Below the pieces are notes generated by a model. That model saw only the letters and a program-made list of their open reading frames with translations. It was not told the DNA's origin and ran no database searches. Positions 60,774-64,000 of a stretch of 64,000 bases of DNA are shown here, piece after piece. The position numbers and the translations under genes were made by a program. Origin of the DNA: Archilochus colubris (taxonomy: Eukaryota; Chordata; Aves; Apodiformes; Trochilidae). The stretch's first letter is position 1, and each line of letters opens with the position of its first letter. Location of the stretch: contig CM041090.1 in the NCBI GenBank assembly GCA_023079485.1, positions 39,560,874 to 39,624,873 of the forward strand. Direction: 5' to 3'.

Positions 60774-63700
60774 AGCAGGACTGCAGTGCTGACATGTGAT
60801 GCAAGTCATGTCCGGATGTATCTGCAGGATCAGGGCTTACAGAACCAGAACACAGGGCAAGTTAAAGATTATTATCCAAAAAGACCTACAATAAATATCT
60901 GTGGGCCAAACAGCACCATATGTAGTGTATATTGATTTGGTAGTAAAGGGATTACTTGAGTGATAGTGTCTCTCCTGTATATTATTCAAATACAACAGAT
61001 GGGAAATTGGCATGCCATGGAAAATACAAAATTCAAAATTCACCCAAGTGGGCTGATAAATTATCATAAACCATTTATGAATATCCCTCAACCATGAAGC
61101 CTAATAATAAAATAAAATTTTTTTAAAAATTGAACTCTCAGCCCAGCTCTATCCAATAGCAGAGGCAGACTCTGGACAGCAAAACTCTTTTGCTCTCCAA
61201 ATCAATCTGTGTTTTCTTCTGCAGATGGTCCCGTTAGACCCAGGAGAAGGTACATCACCACCAGTGGTAAAAGGAGGAGTCCCTGTTTCAATCTGAAAGG
61301 ACACATCAGTTCTGAGATAGGCTGGCATGGAGTGGGACATATAAAAGAAATAAATCTGAAGATATGGGACAGTTGTTCTTCATTGCACTGCTCTCCATGA
61401 GCAGTGAGTAAAAGGAGAACCAGAGCTGTTTGATTGAAGGAGAATGGGAAGGAAACTCAATAGTCCCAGACAAAGACATCAGCATATTGAAGGCATCATG
61501 ACTACAGGATTTATCCAGAATATTTCACCTGAGGCAGGCAATGCAACACAAAGTGCTCTCTGGTCACTCCTCAGTCTGCTGAAAAGACTGAGAAAGAGAG
61601 AAATTTTATTTCAAGAGATAATCTCTAGCAGGGGATAGCATCATCATTTGCCTCCTTTCCAAGCAGACAAGGTGGACAACTCCACTGAGGAGTCTGGACA
61701 TTGGGTATATTGTGAATATCAAAAGATAAAACCAGATTAGAAACAAGCTCCAGTTTTTCCAGTTTCCTAGTGGGCTTTTCAGATTCCTCCAGACAATGGG
61801 GATGCCCATGGAACCACTTGGAGCCTGCTCTGAACCCCACAAACATGGATCATCCAAGAAGTCAGAATTTAGGGCAACTAAAATATTCAGCTCAAAGGAG
61901 GTTGTTTTTTCATCAACAAGGACAAATTTGGGGTCGGGGACACTGATGGGGAGAGGGGGAAGGCTTGAGGGTTGCAGTTGAATTAACCTCAACAGTTTGG
62001 GCTGGAAAGGAGAAGGGGAATTTTGTCTCTAGGCAGAGAGAGGCATTTAGCATCATCTAGTAATAAGCAATTTCTGCCTCAAACAGCTCTTCCCAGGTCT
62101 TAAGTGGGCAACCAAGCTGATGCATGAAAATTAGAAATATCCTCTGTCTTCCTTCTGTTAGTTTAGATGCCTGATAGACTCTTTTGTCTAGACTGAGCTA
62201 TCCCATGTTCCTGATAAACCTATCTGTAAGCTGTTAAGAGTATTGACAGGAAGTTAGCCAACATGGTACCATCTGGACCAGGTCTAGCCAGTGTCCATGA
62301 CCCATGGTTAGTGATGACCCTGCCTGTCATTTTCAGGGTTATTAAGCAGAAAAGGAGAAATTACCCCCCCCTCCTCCCAGATGGATCTTTCTAGCAGTGA
62401 ATGGTTCTAGAAATAATAATAATCTGTAGATGTCTGAAGATTTCATTCTCCAGAAGTCCTTTGGAAATGCTGTGTCTTTGTTCTGCTGTATCCAAAAACT
62501 ATCTAGACAAAAAAATGCTTATTGCTGAGAAAAAAAATAAATTAAAGGCTTGCTTTCACCCATGGACAAGGGTTTTAGAAGGAAGTAGAAATAATTCAGA
62601 AGGAATTTATAGTGAGGGGACGAGTTCTCAAACAACCCCCAAATATAAATCACCTGATTCTTGTGTTTCTTAGCAGCCAGCAGCCTTGTTCAGCTTTCTC
62701 CTTGAAAGAAAGGCCTGGTGTTAGAGGACCACAATATGGATTTAGCTCTTGGTCTTTTGGAAAAAAAAGACTTCTTAGTGCTGCTCTTTAAAGATCAATT
62801 CAGTGTTGTGAGCCCTTGCACTTTATCTGTACATGGGCACCTCTAGAAAGAGTTCCACTTCCATAAATATGATTCTGCTGCTAAAGTCACTGCATCCCTA
62901 GGGTATAAATGCCTCTTATTTAATTCCAAGAATTTAGAGGGTGACCAGACCTCCCTGGTTTTGTCACTGACCTGCTCTGTTAGCCAGGATAACCTCATTT
63001 TTCAGGCTTTAATTTAATTCCCTATACTTGCCTTCAGAGACCATATAGTCCTGAGGATCTCCTTGCCCCAGGTCTCCACTGAGGCCACAAGTCATTGTAC
63101 CTACAAAAAACCCCAATAATTGCACAGTTCATTATCTGTATGTGCAACAGCTCCTCCAGGGGAGAGACAGAGAGGGAAGACAAAGGTGCAAATGTCCCTC
63201 CATGGTTTTCCACGAGAGAAGAGGTGAAAAGACACCCAAAATCATCTCTTGGATACAGCCCTTGTCATGAGAGAGTTGGGCAGAGCTGTGATTCAGAGCA
63301 TTCCTTTAGACTCAAATACTTGACAGAAATGAAAGGGGCTTCAAAGGAACTTCTCAGGATGGTCAACCCTGGGGAGGAAATCTGATCCAAGTCCACAAAA
63401 CATCTTCTCTAGAAATCACGTGAAGCAATTCTTTGGGATTTCATCCTTTTCAAACCATTCACACATCTCTTTCATTCTTCCACCTCTCTTCTTTCCTAGC
63501 ACATGAGAATCACCAGATTATTAACACACAACACCTCAAGAGACCCTCTTAAACCCATGGTAAATAGTGTCCTGACTTCCAAAATACTGCAGCCATCTTG
63601 TTATCCTGCTTAGTCTAAGGCAAAGAGCTCCATGAAGCTGCTCTGCTCCCCTTTTTATAGGCTGAATTCAACTTTAGGGCTCCTGGGCCATAGGCTGAAG

Positions 63701-64000
63701 ATCTGGCTTGGTTCTTGGCAATGTGGGCATGGGGTGGAGACCAGAGTAGCTGCTGGCACTCCTATCATCTCAGTTTTGCATCCTCTTCCTGTACAACCTG
63801 GCCCATTCTCCATCCTTTTTGGGATAATGGCATCTCAAACCCATGGTGTGGCCACTGGTTCCTCTGTCATCCTCTTTACAAGTAAGGTTTTCAGGCTGTG
63901 ATCTTCCACACCCTTAATTTTCATGTCCTTTTCCTCCTCCTCCCTCAAAAATAGCAACTTTTACCTGTAGCATTTGACCTGCACCACACAAACACAGATT
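60774..64000. other. Gene-desert DNA to window end
   Basis: 3.2 kb with no credible gene and no recognised mobile element. Short frames (for example 61606-61992 minus, 63095-63385 and 63632-63901 plus) have no domains. AT-rich complex DNA at 60930-61130 could be regulatory but nothing specific can be supported. Confidence 0.4.

Overview
The window is a piece of a bird genome. Two things show this. It carries one intact vertebrate gene, the homeobox transcription factor OTX2, whose 289-residue product can be read exon by exon. It also holds at least thirteen copies or fragments of the CR1 LINE with avian-type 3' ends (tandem ATTCTATG octamers after a GGTCCCTTCCAACCC block). Only OTX2 is supported as a protein-coding gene. 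Almost every other open frame lies in simple repeats, CR1 debris or unselected intergenic DNA.

Layout. Positions 1-7000 are intergenic, with CR1 remnants and a TGTC-rich region that becomes an exact 41-bp minisatellite at 6815-7010. A GC-rich island with quadruplex-forming G-runs follows at about 7010-7560. From about 8.4 to 14.6 kb the DNA alternates between homopolymer runs and AT-rich blocks dense in homeodomain-type sites, the usual look of enhancers upstream of a developmental regulator. A probable OTX2 promoter and first non-coding exon lie at about 14.6-15.3 kb, ending in a consensus splice donor. A GC-rich 5' UTR intron (15.3-19.05 kb) holds several regulatory-looking modules, including a CCAAT/CCAAT/octamer group at 18.6 kb that could be a second promoter. 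The OTX2 coding exons are 19172-19268, 19706-19857 and 21281-21901, all on +. The 3' UTR runs to about 23.35 kb, where an ATTAAA signal is followed by a GT-rich element.

Downstream of OTX2 (23.4-64 kb) I see no gene, which agrees with the gene desert known on the 3' side of OTX2 in other vertebrates. The desert contains a 54-bp ATCC microsatellite, a 0.8-kb almost pure purine tract (26381-27171), a series of CR1 insertions, several small tandem repeats, candidate conserved non-coding elements (best at 27.35, 31.5, 35.1, 36.1, 39.8-40.8, 48.8-50.0, 51.35-51.9 and 58.0 kb), and a pair of 390-bp inverted arms about 97% identical (54531-54920 and 57445-57834) that match no repeat family I recognise.

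Functional picture: one master regulator of anterior brain, eye and pituitary development, with non-coding DNA on both sides that probably acts as its cis-regulatory landscape and has been interrupted by CR1 insertions and simple-repeat growth. Sequence conservation cannot be measured from one genome, so every enhancer call here is inference from motif content and position.
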